Part shown: positions 1 through 12,401 of the stretch, piece by piece
Layout of the letters: every line of letters begins with the position of its first letter
Numbering within the stretch: the first letter of the stretch is position 1
NCBI GenBank assembly: GCA_019321725.1
Contig: CM033107.1
Location: 26,713,445 to 26,777,444 of the forward strand
Length of the DNA stretch: 64,000 nt
Reading direction: 5' to 3'
From: Paulownia fortunei
Lineage: Eukaryota > Streptophyta > Magnoliopsida > Lamiales > Paulowniaceae
Program-made: the position numbers and the translations under genes
The notes under the pieces: generated by a model
Databases searched by the model: none
Seen by the model: the letters and a program-made list of their open reading frames with translations, nothing else
What the model was told of the DNA's origin: nothing

Positions 1-2620
1 AAAATTTTATTTTAAATATATAAAATATTTTAAAAAAATTATTTTTAAATTAAATTATATACAATTATATCTATTAATAAAATACAAAACGAAACATCGA
101 TATTTTAGGAGGATTTATGAAGGCATAAAATTAGGGTACTACATTTTAAACCAATGAATATACATATAATGACGTCAGTATTTGTTCTCTCTTATCAATT
201 TGTGAAAATATATAAGTCCATATCAATTATAACAGCCTGCTCATATCGGGACAGAAAAACCCATGAGCCCTTCATATAATTGAAGAGGTGTGTGCCAAAT
301 TTACGTTGGTTCTAGGAAGTTTCCTATTTCCACTTCAACCGAAAAACGATCATCTTTCATTTAGAATTTGCAAATCTGAGGTTGTCTGTATTTGGTAGTT
401 CGAAGCTCAGCACTCATATTTCATTGTCAAGTGTCATATATCTTGATTTTCACTCTTCTGCTATCTTTTTTTTTTTTTTTTCACTTTTTTTCTAACGATG
501 GAAACATAAGAAAGGAAGAATTTATATGACATCTACTAGAAGAAATTAAAAAAAAAAAACAATAATAATAATAATAACAGTAATAATGAATTTCATTTTA
601 GCACGATTGAAGGATTTGATGGAATCCCAATCTCTGAAAATGTACTCCACTACTCTCTGATAATTGATGGTAACGTCTGTTTGGATTGTAATGCCATTTC
701 AATATGAGCAGATCATGTGAAGTGAGATGATGATCATATCTCCGTCAGCCTGCAATTAAACAGCCAAAAAAAACAGGTGATTTCCTCGAAGTTTCTTCCG
801 ACCAAACACAGCCTCATGCAATATTTACGGTACACATTTTAATGAATATTTGTGGACATGATACTTGCACCTTTTGAATAAGTTTCTTGTTTTTTCTCAT
901 GTCGTTTGTTTCGGCTTAAATTAAGTTGGTTGAATACTGTTTATATGCTTATATTTGGTGGAGTTTCTTAATTATCAAGAAATTATTACTTCTGGAAATG
1001 TTAGTAGCGGCTGTTGCTGCTGCTTTTGGACTTTAAGTTACAGAATAAAACGTTTTATGTTATTTAATTGGGATCTTACCAGAAATTTACCTACCTTGAA
1101 ATATTTTGATGGGCTGTAATAAACTCTATGACAAGACATCAAGAAGTTATTACGGTAGTAAGGTGGGCAAGCTATAAACTTCAATAAGTTAGGAAATAAA
1201 TTAAATGGATTGTATTAACTACGTAGTTTAAATTATACAGCCAAATCTTATAGTATTTTATCTTTACATGTAATTACATCGCATTTAAATGTGGTCCACA
1301 TTTTATATGGACGAGAATTCAGGTTTAAGCCGTATAAAGTTCGAATTATATCTAAGAATAAATATACGAATCGTGTTTTATTTTTACGACTACATTTAAC
1401 ACCCACATCAAATTGTTAAGTGAAATTATTGAGTTAAACACGTCTTGGATTCTTTGTGCGAGAGCTAAATATGTTGAACATGTTCATTTCAATTATTAGG
1501 CATAACGAATTTTCTTGTAAATCTCTTAGCCTTGATCATACTTTAAAGATGAATTAGTTTAAAATTGAAATACCAAAAGATTGATTCATGTACCACCTGA
1601 CAGCAACATACACACACAAATAAAAAAAAAACGTAAACAGGAAAAAAGGCCTGCCTACCCAAAATATGTCGATATTATCACACAATTTTGGTGTCATGTT
1701 ATATATATATATATATATATACACTTTTACTTCTTTTTTTCTTTTCTTTTCAATTTTTCTTTTTTTGGTGGTTGAAAGTAGTTCCACGTTCAAACTGGTG
1801 AAGAAACATTGTTCCGTGCCGGTACTATATTCTTTGTTGGAAGTGGTCCATTCATGTTCCGTACAGTACAAATCCAATACAACAACAATCTTGAAGAGGT
1901 CATTGAAGATGATCTTTTCTATTTTAATAGTTAACGATAAAAAATGAAAAATAAATCAACTACTAAAGTGGGCTAACCGAGTTATTTTCCCAGTGTTTTG
2001 AGTACCTGGAAAAGCTAGTTTCGGGTACAAACCATTCATTCCTTTTATATTTATTACTACCATTAATATGTCTAAATCATACAGCGACAGACATTTCATT
2101 CTTTCGCTATTCATTAACGAGATTTATGTTGGGTTCAGACAATTTTCCAATTTGTTAAAAAACAATTTCCGTCGTAAACAGCCCAAGGTTTCCATGTTAC
2201 AATACTATGATATCGAAAAAAAAAAAAAAAAAAAAAAACAAGCTCAAATGAATTTTCATGCAGCTGAATTCAATACAAATGGACCAAATAGAACAGCTGC
2301 ACAATTTAATTATGAAAGACAAAAAAAAAGAAAGGGCAAATTACGAAATTGAAACTTTTGTATTGCAAACTTGCAACAAATTACAAGAAAATAGACAAGA
2401 AGCATGCCTTAACTAAGCCACATTCAAGTAATTTGCATATGAAAGTAACTGAAATTTATTACAAGGCGATTTGCCCATGCAAAACTTATAAAATGTGCTT
2501 GTGGTCGTGACAGCATACATCTTCTAGCCCTGAAGAAATTCCACAGAGCAAATTTTCCAACAGAGTTTGGCCCTGTATGTACTTGTTTGCTATTAAAGAT
2601 TCGACGATGCTACCAAATGT
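1..2620. other. Intergenic, AT-rich, no gene seen
   Basis: No coding region with a recognisable product lies here. The sequence is AT-rich with simple tracts: a poly-T run near 467-482, an AAT-type repeat near 562-577, a TA dinucleotide run at about 1699-1720 and a poly-A run near 2217-2238. The open frames over 1554-1947 and 2068-2352 read through these simple tracts and look accidental. The last couple of hundred bases probably hold the 3' UTR of the methyltransferase gene on the minus strand. Confidence 0.6.
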
Positions 2621-5600
2621 TTAGCTGAATTGACAAGTTTTTTTGCTTTGCTTGATGCAGTACACACGACACCCAAGATGATCAACTTCAAGACCAGCTT
2701 CTTCACACCCAGTAAAGAATAGTGATTCATCCTCTTTCCCTATCCTGCGCCTCCAACTCATTAAGAATGCTGGTCGAGTAAGCGGGCATGCATCTGAGGT
2801 AGATGGCACATATATAGGAGTAAATTCAGTAACTACAACCATAGAAAATATACTAAAGACCAAGCAAAGATACCATTCTGTCCACTCCTCCAAGCAACAG
2901 CCTCGCTAGATTTTGGTGTGTAAGATTTCAGGAGAAATGATAAGGACTTTATAAGGTTGGAATATTGCTTAACATCTGCAAAACACAATAGCAAGGGAGA
3001 CAAATGTTAAAGAATATGTTGACAACTCTGAGGAAGAAGCAAAAGGAGACCATGCTTCTTTGGATCAGTATTTTGATCTATTCATGGAAAGAAGTGAGCA
3101 CATAGATGATGATACATTGTCCACACAAGCATAACCTCTTTTTATAGGACTCTATGTGTAATATACCCAGAGCCAATGGTTCAAACATATTCACATGTGA
3201 AATGCAGTTAGTCAAAAAAATTTCCTTGTACGTCATTCAGTGACATCTTATAGGTGGCAAGCTTAAATTCAACATATAAAGTAAGGGTATGATCGAACCG
3301 AACCGAAACTAAAAATTTGGTACGTACCAAAACTAAATTGAAAATTTTAGTTTGGTATTCAGTTTTTTAATTTTACAAAAATCCGGTGTTCAGTTCTTTC
3401 GATTTTTGGCTTTGATTTGCCGTACTTTACTCAGTACCAAATTATTATTTTTATATATTTTATCAAAACTAAAAAGATACTACAATCATGATATTATTAC
3501 TCAATTTTTTAAACTATTTTACTATTTTATATTTAAAAAAAAAAAATTGGCATAATACCCTCCTCACAGCAGCAATTACAGGGATAAGGGTAGCCTGGCC
3601 CTGCAAAACTTAAGCACAAAAGATGTACTTTCTGCTATTTAACTTCACTTCTACAATTTGTAGGGATGCTGGAGTGGTTTTTCCAGGCAACAGAGTTTGC
3701 AAACCCCTATTGAGGTTTTCTCAAGAAGCCCCCAGAATATGTTGGATTGGGTTCAGTTCACCTTCTTTTCTGAGAATTTATTTTGGGCAGCTGATTAGGA
3801 ATCATAGCTAAGGAATGCTTTACTTACAATGGTTTTTTTTTCCTGTTGAGTGAAGAATACTCTTATTTTATTCCTTGCTGCATACTTAGTGGGATGGGGA
3901 CGGGTAGTGAGGAACATAATTAATTTTACTGTTATTGTCTATACCACCACTGAGTCATCATTATTCATTCAGATAAATTTATCCAATATGACAAAGGCCA
4001 GACTGAATTGCAGCACTTACATAGTAAAATATCACTTGCAATAATTAGGTCCCAATCTGGATCAGAAATTGGAAAGACATCTCCCCAGGAATCTGGAAAG
4101 AAAAAACAATCTGGATCTTATTATTCATCAATATCGAAAGAGTACGTTTATTTAAATTTCAGCATCACAACCACATCATGCAAAAGATTATACGTCTTAT
4201 GTGAGGAAGGACAGGAGTAACTCCATTTATCCGGCAATTATGAGCTATATTCTCTTCGATTTCAGCATCATCATAATCAGATGTTGCAATGTCAAGTTGA
4301 AAAGATTTTTGCAAAAAGATGGCCAAAGCTCCAGTTCCACTGCAATGAATGCAGAAATGAACATCAGAAACTTGAAAAAAATTGTCACATACAGACATGC
4401 ATAGGCTTAGTAGATGGTGGGAGGCAGTAGCTTTCCAACTCTTAGGATGGATTACTATAAGAACTTTTTGGAAAGAAGGAAGATAAAGTAGTAGCTTAAG
4501 GGCCCGGTCTAGATCACCTTCAGAAAAGAAACATGCAAAACTTTTGCAAAACATCTTTCTTTAATATCTAGTTATTGATTCCAGCTCTCATGTAACAAGT
4601 TGAAAAACATATGCAGGCACATGCTAAACTAATGAGAATAGATTTAGCTTCCTTTGTGTTCATCCAAATAAGAGCCCTTAAAGACACACTCCTAAGTTTT
4701 GATCCCCAACAGTTACTTCTACAAGATAGTATTGTAGCTGATGAAAACCAAGATTTATACACCATCTTCAAAGATCAATCTAGAACTTTGAAAATATAAG
4801 AAATGAAACATCACAAAGTAAAGAGGCAATTTTGAAGTTGCAAACAGAAGCATTGTATACCATTATAGATTACCTGCCCAATTCTAGTACTCTCCTTCCC
4901 TCTATCCATGGTCTGTGTTGAACCAACCATTCCGCAAATGCAAATGTGCCAGGCCACAGTAGATTAGCATTTAATTGGTGAAAAGAAAATTCTTGGATGA
5001 GCAATTCCTGCACAAGAGCCGAAAAGAACAAATAAGCTTCAAGAAGATGATTCTCACCAAACGGGCAAACATGATAGTTGTGCTTGCAACCCTAAAGAAA
5101 AACAATGGTACTGGAATCCATTAGTATTTTCCAGAAAACAAACTTGGCTGAAAATCTCTTTTGTTCCATAATTCAACACCGTGACTACACTGTCCTCATG
5201 AACATGCTATATTATTAATTAAAACATAATTGGTCTAAAGTATTCCAGTCTGGATCCAGTATTGCTAGAAATTATTCATGTCTTGCAAATTCAACCTTCA
5301 GTCACTAAACGAATGATATGCATGCTAATAATACTGTGCATACCTGCATACCTCTAAAAACAATAAAAACAAGAATCTTGATAAAGAGGTACAAAAATAT
5401 AACTATACAAAAGTATGTAACTACTCTTCAAAACATTAACAATGACCCAACATTTACAAAATTAACATTGTACCCAACAACTGGTTTCCAAATGGCTATC
5501 AGAAAAAATAAAAGAGAAATAATATAAAAACAGACCATCCCAGGAAATTGGTGTTTTCTCTCCACGAAGTTCTCATGGGTTTCAGTCCTTTCCTCTTCTG

Positions 5601-5781
5601 CAGAAAGAAAAAAAAAAAGAACAATAAAAACAAGAATCTTGATAAATGGAGGTACAAAAATATAACTATACAAAAGAATGTAACTACTCTTCAAAACAAT
5701 GAAAGATAGATATGGATTACCGGAGGAGCTGCCATCGGAGTCGGCGAAAAGCGAAGAAGGAGAGAAAAGAGCAATGTCCAT
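2621..5781 (-). CDS. SAM-dependent methyltransferase (METTL21/Methyltransf_16-like), 7 exons
   Basis: Joining 5781-5721, 5597-5536, 5007-4874, 4339-4194, 4092-4021, 2975-2874 and 2793-2621 gives 249 residues, with GT-AG borders and kept phase. Residues 81-91 (VLELGSGTGAL) are the SAM-binding motif I. DWDLIIASDILLY further on matches the post-motif region and DxxY-type element of METTL21-like lysine methyltransferases. The C-terminus (FLMSWRRRIGKEDESLFF) resembles an Arabidopsis putative methyltransferase that I recall as At1g79915. The expected role is methylation of a protein substrate; the substrate cannot be read here. The start is the first ATG of the frame, in a short serine-rich N-terminus. 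Intron 5 (2976-4020) holds a truncated ACCGAA-rich element, and introns 1 and 2 share an 84-bp duplication. The gene is divergent from the GDSL esterase. Confidence 0.88.
3282..3546. mobile_element. Truncated ACCGAA-rich (hAT-MITE-like) element in intron
   Basis: It begins TAAGGGTATGATCGAACCG, close to the termini of the two better-preserved elements at 21521 and 34054. The GAACCGAACCGAA run and the TTTGGT/ACCAAA stretches, including a perfect palindrome TTGGTACGTACCAA, are shared in style. The matching far terminus and a target-site duplication are missing. The right boundary is put at the poly-A tract and is approximate. The element lies inside an intron of the methyltransferase gene. Confidence 0.45.
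5360..5443. repeat. Direct repeat copy A (methyltransferase intron 2)
   Basis: It starts ACAATAAAAACAAGAATCTT and matches 5621-5704 almost base for base over about 84 bp; copy B has small differences, including a short insertion. The two copies lie on either side of exon 2 (5536-5597). Confidence 0.85.
5621..5704. repeat. Direct repeat copy B (methyltransferase intron 1)
   Basis: Partner of 5360-5443, same orientation, start to start 261 bp apart. It is preceded by an A-rich run at about 5604-5618. High similarity suggests a recent local duplication. Confidence 0.85.
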
Positions 5782-6687
5782 CCTGCTAGGTAGAAGTTTT
5801 GTTGGACTGGGCCATCAATTGATATATTATTTTTCTGCACTTTTTAAATCTCAAAGCCCAAGATAAGCAGAACTATGGCATGTTAATTGGGTGTGAAAGG
5901 CCCAACCCCTGAGCACTAAGAACCCTTGGACTGATTAGTTGGGGTGGGCTGCTGGGATTTAGTAATAGTAAATGATAATTCTAAGGCTTCAATTCATTTG
6001 TTCTTTTTAAACTAATGACGGTACAAAATATATCAACCCAATGAATCATATATAGACATGCATTTATAGTGTATTCAAACAACATGCTCTTTTCTTTTAG
6101 ACTTAAAGATGTTTTTAGGAGGATCCATGGAATAATTATGATTACAATATATATATATATACACTTTTTATGTTTACAACCTTTTCTATAATTTTTAGCG
6201 TTTGGATTGCACCCCATAATCAATAATTTTGAGTTTTCTCAAGGTTTCAAAGGGATCAATACAAATAAAATTACTAAAATGTATAGTGTTTTTTTATAAC
6301 TTTTTTCTGTGATATTCATCTCATATCATAGTTCATTCATCTTTTTTTTAAAATTTTAATAATTTTAGGTAAAATGAACAAGCTCCTTATTATATCATGA
6401 CATAATTGATGGACATAACATAGCACAACAATTGGACGTGGCATTATCTTAAATCGATATATGTTATATTTGGAATTTTTTTATTGAAATTTTTTAACTT
6501 ACATTCGAGTCTCCGACAGCCTCCAAGAATTGTCTTACACATACAAGGAAAAGGAAGAAAACGACTTCTCCTCCTCCACCAACTACCCAAGTAGCACAGT
6601 AGCAGCCCAAGGCCAACTGCTACTCGCCTACTCCTTTTAAAAGCACATATACAGTCCAGAAGAACAAGAACAAGAACAAGAAGAAAA
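5782..6687. promoter_or_regulatory. Divergent intergenic promoter region
   Basis: This 906-bp stretch separates the start codons of the minus-strand methyltransferase and the plus-strand GDSL esterase, so it should hold both promoters. It contains a TA run near 6148-6162. A pyrimidine- and A-rich leader precedes the GDSL ATG, with an AAGAACAAGAAC-type purine repeat at about 6658-6685. I could not pin down a TATA box or TSS for either gene. Confidence 0.55.
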
Positions 6688-9600
6688 ATGGTGGGTCCGA
6701 GTCGCCCGCAGTTCGTGCTATTCGGATCATCCATAGTTCAGATGGGCTACAACGTTGGAGGCTGGGGTGCTATCCTCGCAGACCTTTACGCTCGAAAGGT
6801 AATATTTTTGCGCTTCTTTTGTGCTTTATTTGGTTTGGTGATATTACTTGACTATCCTTGGAATGCTTCCATATGTTTTTTTATGTTTGCGGAGAGTCGG
6901 GAGCTCATTTCTGGCTCTGAGCTTTATCAAATGACTTGTGAATGATGCTATTGTTTGAGGATATTGAAGTCAAAATTCAGAATTGTCGGTAGTTGATTGC
7001 TTGGGAGATTCAATCATGGGATCAGAGTTGGGATCTAGAAGTGAAGAAACTTATAACAGGTCAGAGATGAAGTGGAGTTTGATGGAGAAAAGAGTTGTTT
7101 AGTTGTCGTATTACTGTCATGTGTTGGATGCTATTCAATTCGAAGTCAAGACTTAGAATGGCTGACACTAGTTTGCTTGGGGTTAATCATGGATTCGGAT
7201 TTGGGATATTTTAGATTCTTACAGGGATAAGAGCAAAGAAATTTGAAAGAGATGTTTAGGGAGTAGTTGGAGAGAAGAATTGTTTAGTAATTGTATTAAT
7301 GGTCAAGTTTTAGTGATTTTATGGTTCATGAATTTTAGCATATTTGTGCGGTTTTGTGGTCTGAAGATACAAATTTCCATTTAAGGGTGGTAGGGGTTGA
7401 CGTTAATGGATGGTTTTAATTGCTTTCTGGAATTTTGTATTTCATGTGGGAAAATCCCTATAGGAAAATTCTTTAAGGCGGCCACACAATTGCCTTTTCT
7501 AATGAAACAAGATGATGTTCTTCTTCTTAGTTGCTTCTGCCCGATTTTGATGGCATATGAGACTGTATACTATACTCTTAAGAAGGAAATCACATTGTGT
7601 AGATATAAGATAAGCAAGCGTTTCATTTTCTGCTCTCTATTTGGGATTTATAGCCACTCCAAGTTTCATTAAATTTATGCTTCCCCTTCTTTTCCACGGT
7701 TCTTTCTTTAAGTCCTAAGGTGTTGCGCTCCCAAAAACCAATGGAAAAAAGAATGAAAACCTTGCATTGTTGCTTGTGTGGTTATGCATGGCTGTTTTCA
7801 ATAATGGGAGAAAACTATTAAAGCATATGATTCACATAGCTCTTACCATAAAATTTTCAAGTTTAATCGTTTTTAATAGATGATGTAGTTTATTAGCCTC
7901 TAGCATTTGTTCTACTGGTTCCATTTCCATGTAAAATCTACTTTAAATAATTATGTATTGCTGTGGATATTGTTGAAGGCGGATGTAGTACTACGAGGAT
8001 ACTCTGGTTGGAACTCAAGGATGGCTCTTCAAGTCTTGGATCGGGTTTTTCCCAAGGTATATATGTTGTATAATGAATCTAGTTAAATAAATTGTACCTT
8101 GAGTATATGGAATTATTCATTCAGTTTTTCAGCAACAAACTCAGCAGAAAATGGTTTTTTGTCCGAAGATTAGCTCAAGTTGTACTTCATTGGAATTTGT
8201 ATATAATGATGACACCAGCCCAATCATCACTACTATTCACATTTTACAGATTTTTTTTTTTAATTTTTAATTTTTTTTGGTTTGGGTTCAGAATGCAGCT
8301 GTTCAGCCTTCTTTGGTCATAGTATATTTTGGTGGTAATGATGCGACGAACCCTCACCCAAGTGGCCTGGGAGCTCATGTGCCTCTTCCTGAATTTGTTG
8401 AAAACATGAAACGGATTATTGTTCATCTCAAGGTTCGTTCCACTCTATTTTTGCCTTTGTGATTTCTCGCAAGTTGCAGCTAATGCATGTGTATTTACTA
8501 ATGTTGTAGAGAAAGCTTCTTTTTAAACTCCTATATGAAACTGAAAACTAAAAGATATGCAACAGTGCATTTGATACCCCAGTCCAAAAGATAAAAGAAA
8601 ATTTTGGAATTAACTAAGGTGCTTGTGACATACATAATCTAATTGAAATGGCATGGTATTTATTTGGGGTGGTAGTTTCTCTGCAATACCAGTATCTTCA
8701 TGTACCTTAAGAAAACGTGTTGCCTTTGCTGTTGTAGAAGATCTTCCTCAACATCGAAGTCCATTTCGATTTTTTTCCATGGAGTGTGGAAGTAGCGTTA
8801 TTTAGTAATTTCACATTTCTGACCTTTTCTTTTGTTACGTGTTAAGTGGCTTTGAAGAAGCATTCCTATTTCTATTCTCTCTGGTTATCTTTAGTTTATC
8901 AAATGATGTGCTTTTGGCTGAACCTTGAGATGACCTTGTCAGGGAGTTATCAAGAATTGCTGTAATAATGAAGATAAACATATTTTCTATCCCTTGATTT
9001 GTTAAGAGGAAAATAAATTAGTTTATTAAATAAGTCAAATTGTCATAGTCGTAGACCCACTTCCTTTTCTCTTTTCTGTAACAAATAAAGCATTTTTACT
9101 CTGACAATGTTTTTTCATCAATTTCAGAGTCTTTCAGATAAGACACGGATAATATGCCTTACTTCCCCTCCTGTGAATGAGGCGAAAGTTCGTGAAATTT
9201 TTGGGTAATCTATCTTCAATGATTTTGACATCAAAGTTCTATCATTTTACTAAATACTTGCTTATAATTCTCCCTCCAAACCAGGAATGGACTTGATGAT
9301 CAAGCCCGGACAAATGAAGGCTGCCGCATATATTCTGAAGCTTTGGTAGAGTTGTGCCAAGAATTAGATGTTGAGGCCATCAATCTTTGGACTGCAATTC
9401 AGCAAAGAGATGATTGGGCCAACGCTTGCTTTATGTAAGTGCACAATTTGTAGCCATGCGTCCGAGTAAATTTTTTCAGTTTATCTTGTTAAGCATTCAA
9501 CATATCTGTTTGGATACCCCAAATCATTGTTTTCTTCCTTTTTTGTTATAGACAGTCTCTTTCGTAACTTCTGTATATATAGCCCATCTTGCCTGTAGTT

Positions 9601-10956
9601 GGATGACTCAGAATCAGACACAGTATAGTTATGGAAAGTTCCTTCCCTTCTAGTCTTACTTAAGAGTATGCCGTCAGTCACCATTTCTGATACTCCATTT
9701 TATATCCTACTATTCCTTGAAATTCTTCAGTTCTAAAAAAGATCTTTCTTCATAATTGATGGATGATGCACTCCTATCACTATCAAGACTGACATATTTT
9801 AACTTGGTCCAAAGTGGCTGCAGCTTATTTAGTAGTCCCAGTATGAAAGTTGATGGACAGAAAACAAGTGATTGATTTCATGTGTGACATTAAAAAACTG
9901 ACCGATTTTAAACCTAATAATAAATAGATACAAACAAAGAGAAAAAGGTTGCGGTTGAGTTCATTATATTGAACATATTAACACAACATAGAAACATCCA
10001 TGTCACTGTTAGCATGTTTGCCTGATTAGATCTACTGCAGCGTGTCACATTCACCCCAAAAATTTTATCCATGGATCTTTGCTTTCATGGATTCTTATTT
10101 TGCAATGTATTGTCACCGAAATCACGAATCTCCCTGGCCTTAAATGAAAAACGATTTCGAATTGGACTAAATGTTATGTTAGGCGATATTTACAGAGACA
10201 ACTCTGGATGCTTATGTTAATAATGGTCATAATTTTTTCGATAATGAGCTCTTTTCTAGTTTTTCACAATGCAGATGGCGTATGATGAATACTTCCAGCA
10301 ATTAATCATACTTCTAAATAAAAGAGCTATATGCTTGATAGTTAAGCATTCACTCTATCAACTGATTATTATGTAAATTGTTCATGATGTAGCTTGCTAT
10401 CGACTTCATATATTTGGTTCATTCATCTTAATTTGGATATTGATTTACTATGAATCAATTTGATAGCTTTGAGTCATCACAAGGATGGAACAGGGGCTAG
10501 GGGGAAATCCATAGTCTATGTAACAATGTTAGTAATCAATCAGAATTTTGTAAGATTTCCAACCCCCCACCGCCCGCCCCCTGCATCTAGCATGTGTAGA
10601 GTTGGTTCTGCCGTCTCACAGTTTTTGGTGTTCAAATGAATCAGCTTTCCCTGTTGATGTGCTGTTATGCTCTTTCGGTTGGCTGTTATGTTCGAAATGA
10701 AGTGTATTGTTTTGTTTATCTGGATTCACTGTGCAGAGACGGGATCCATTTGTCAGCTGAAGGGTCAAAGGTTGTAGTGGAGGAGATACTGAAAGTCCTC
10801 AAGAGGGTTAACTGGGAACCAAGTCTGTACTGGTTGTCAATGCCAGCTGAATTTCCGGAGGATTCACCATATTATGTTGTTGGTCCTGATGGTAAAACCA
10901 CCCTAAATGTTACTGGTCATATTTCTACTTGGCAAAGGCAGTGGATAAATATTTAG
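6688..10956 (+). CDS. GDSL esterase/lipase, CPRD49-like (SGNH hydrolase)
   Basis: Exons 6688-6798, 7979-8056, 8292-8432, 9128-9204, 9285-9434 and 10737-10956 give 258 residues, about the usual length of this short GDSL subgroup. Block I reads FVLFGSSIVQ: the second Ser is the nucleophile, and the Asp of the usual GDS is Ser. Known CPRD49-type proteins share this. Block III GGND lies in exon 3 and the catalytic Asp-His block DGIHLS in exon 6. The sequence around GGWGAILADLYARKADVVLRGY is typical of the subgroup. The family hydrolyses ester bonds of small substrates; I see no signal peptide, so a cytosolic enzyme is likely. The true substrate is unknown. Intron 5 is about 1.3 kb and shows nothing notable. 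A broken copy of the last exon lies about 0.6 kb downstream. Confidence 0.92.
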
Positions 10957-11569
10957 TGCCAATACAAGGTAAAAAAACCAGGGGTCTTACTTCGTAGGGG
11001 CAATGAACAGATGGATCATTGATCATATTGATTTCATGTAATCTTATGCCCAGATCGTTCTTTTTTCTGGGAAATGGTGTGATTCTCCATTTTATATACC
11101 TGTAATTGACAGTTGATTCTACATGGCTATCATTATCCTTTTTCCAATGAGAAGCAGTCTGCTGAGTTCAAGGATTGATAATTCACAACCCTATCTTTGA
11201 GCCCTCAGATTATCAAATTCTTGAATTGTGTCACAAATAATAAGTCAAATGCAAATGTTATGCTTTTGGTTGGATGTAAAATAAAATCAAGCATGGCATC
11301 AGACTTGGCAAAGGCAAACAGAAACTGCTTTCCCAAAAAGGAAGAACCAATTCTCGTTTAAATAATATATGAAATAATATACGGTGGTCAAAATACTGGG
11401 TTCGTAAATGGAATCACAAATACTTTCCTAGTTGATTAATGCGCTTGCAGATGTAGCTGTCACTACTAATTAGTTAATTTCTAGGTTTCAAGGTAAAGTA
11501 CGAAACTAATTGCTTTAGTACATACACATTTCCCTTTTTCTTTTCATTTTTTTTTTAATAAAGTAGTGC
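10957..11569. other. 3' flank of GDSL gene, no further gene
   Basis: This holds the likely 3' UTR of the GDSL gene, followed by AT-rich sequence with a poly-T run near 11547-11556. No other coding signal is visible. Confidence 0.5.
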
Positions 11570-11688
11570 CTCCACTGGTTGTCAATGAAATTTTAAATTT
11601 TTAGACGATACACCACACTCCGTTGTTTGGCCTGAGAATACAACTACCATGAATGCTTCAGATGTCTCACGGACAAATGAAGTGGGCA
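11570..11688 (+). pseudogene. Relic of a CPRD49-like GDSL last exon
   Basis: Translation from 11570 gives LHWLSM, then a stop. After a one-base frame change it reads DDTPHSVVWPENTTTMNAS. This parallels LYWLSMPAEFPEDSPYYVVGPDGKTTLN in the last exon of the intact gene just upstream. There is an in-frame TAA, a frameshift and loss of the codons between the two blocks. No block I, III or DGIHL sequence was found nearby. It is most simply the decayed end of a tandem duplicate; a retained fragment of a longer ancestral gene is possible. Confidence 0.75.
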
Positions 11689-12401
11689 AATTGCGATGAC
11701 TCAAAAGCTTTGATCCTGAGGTCCTTCGTTCCAATTCCCATCCAGACATTACAATTTCAGAATTTTAATGCGGAAACACAGTTTTTTTATGTCAATTTCA
11801 CAAAATAATGAAACCCCAAATGGTTTCCTCTCTAACAAATAGTCCTGCAAGTCTGGTTAGACACTAGAGCATGTGCACAGGCATCCTCCTTGGTCAACAA
11901 ACCGCAGAATCTCATCATTCAAAAGACCAATGATACCACCATTAAAATGTAAACTACAGAAAAAGAAAGCCAAAACACTCCACTAATATAAATGAAAACA
12001 AAGGACGACATTACATGGCAAAGAGGCTACAGGACAAATTTTTACCGCTCATTGACACTATGAATTACATCAAGGGCAAATTCTCAAATTCCCAATCCAA
12101 TCTCTCACATGTTAATAAATACAAGCAAAGAAAGTTACGCAAAAATAATAAATAAAACAGATACATACACTGGGCAGAAAACAAGCCAAATCAGCAAAAC
12201 CAGGAGCGGCAGTGATACTAACCAAATGATCATGCAAATTCCACTGTCGCAATGTAATTGGTTCTTGAATGATGTTAAGTCTTATTCTCCAAGCAACAAA
12301 GCCAACAAAACCGAGCATGCGTCCGAGAATTAACATCACTTCATAAATGATAAATCAAGAAATCCAGCAATTCAGGTTCAGATCTGTTCAAAGCACCATG
12401 T
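11689..12401. other. Convergent intergenic and 3' UTR of LMBR1-like gene
   Basis: This lies downstream of both convergent genes. It should contain the 3' UTR of the minus-strand LMBR1-like gene. The open frames at 12109-12339 are on both strands and show no family resemblance. Confidence 0.5.

Noticed and set aside
1554..1947. Overlapping open frames on both strands
   Set aside because: They run through TA, poly-A and poly-T tracts; the translations are low-complexity (KKRK, YIYIYI) with no domain.
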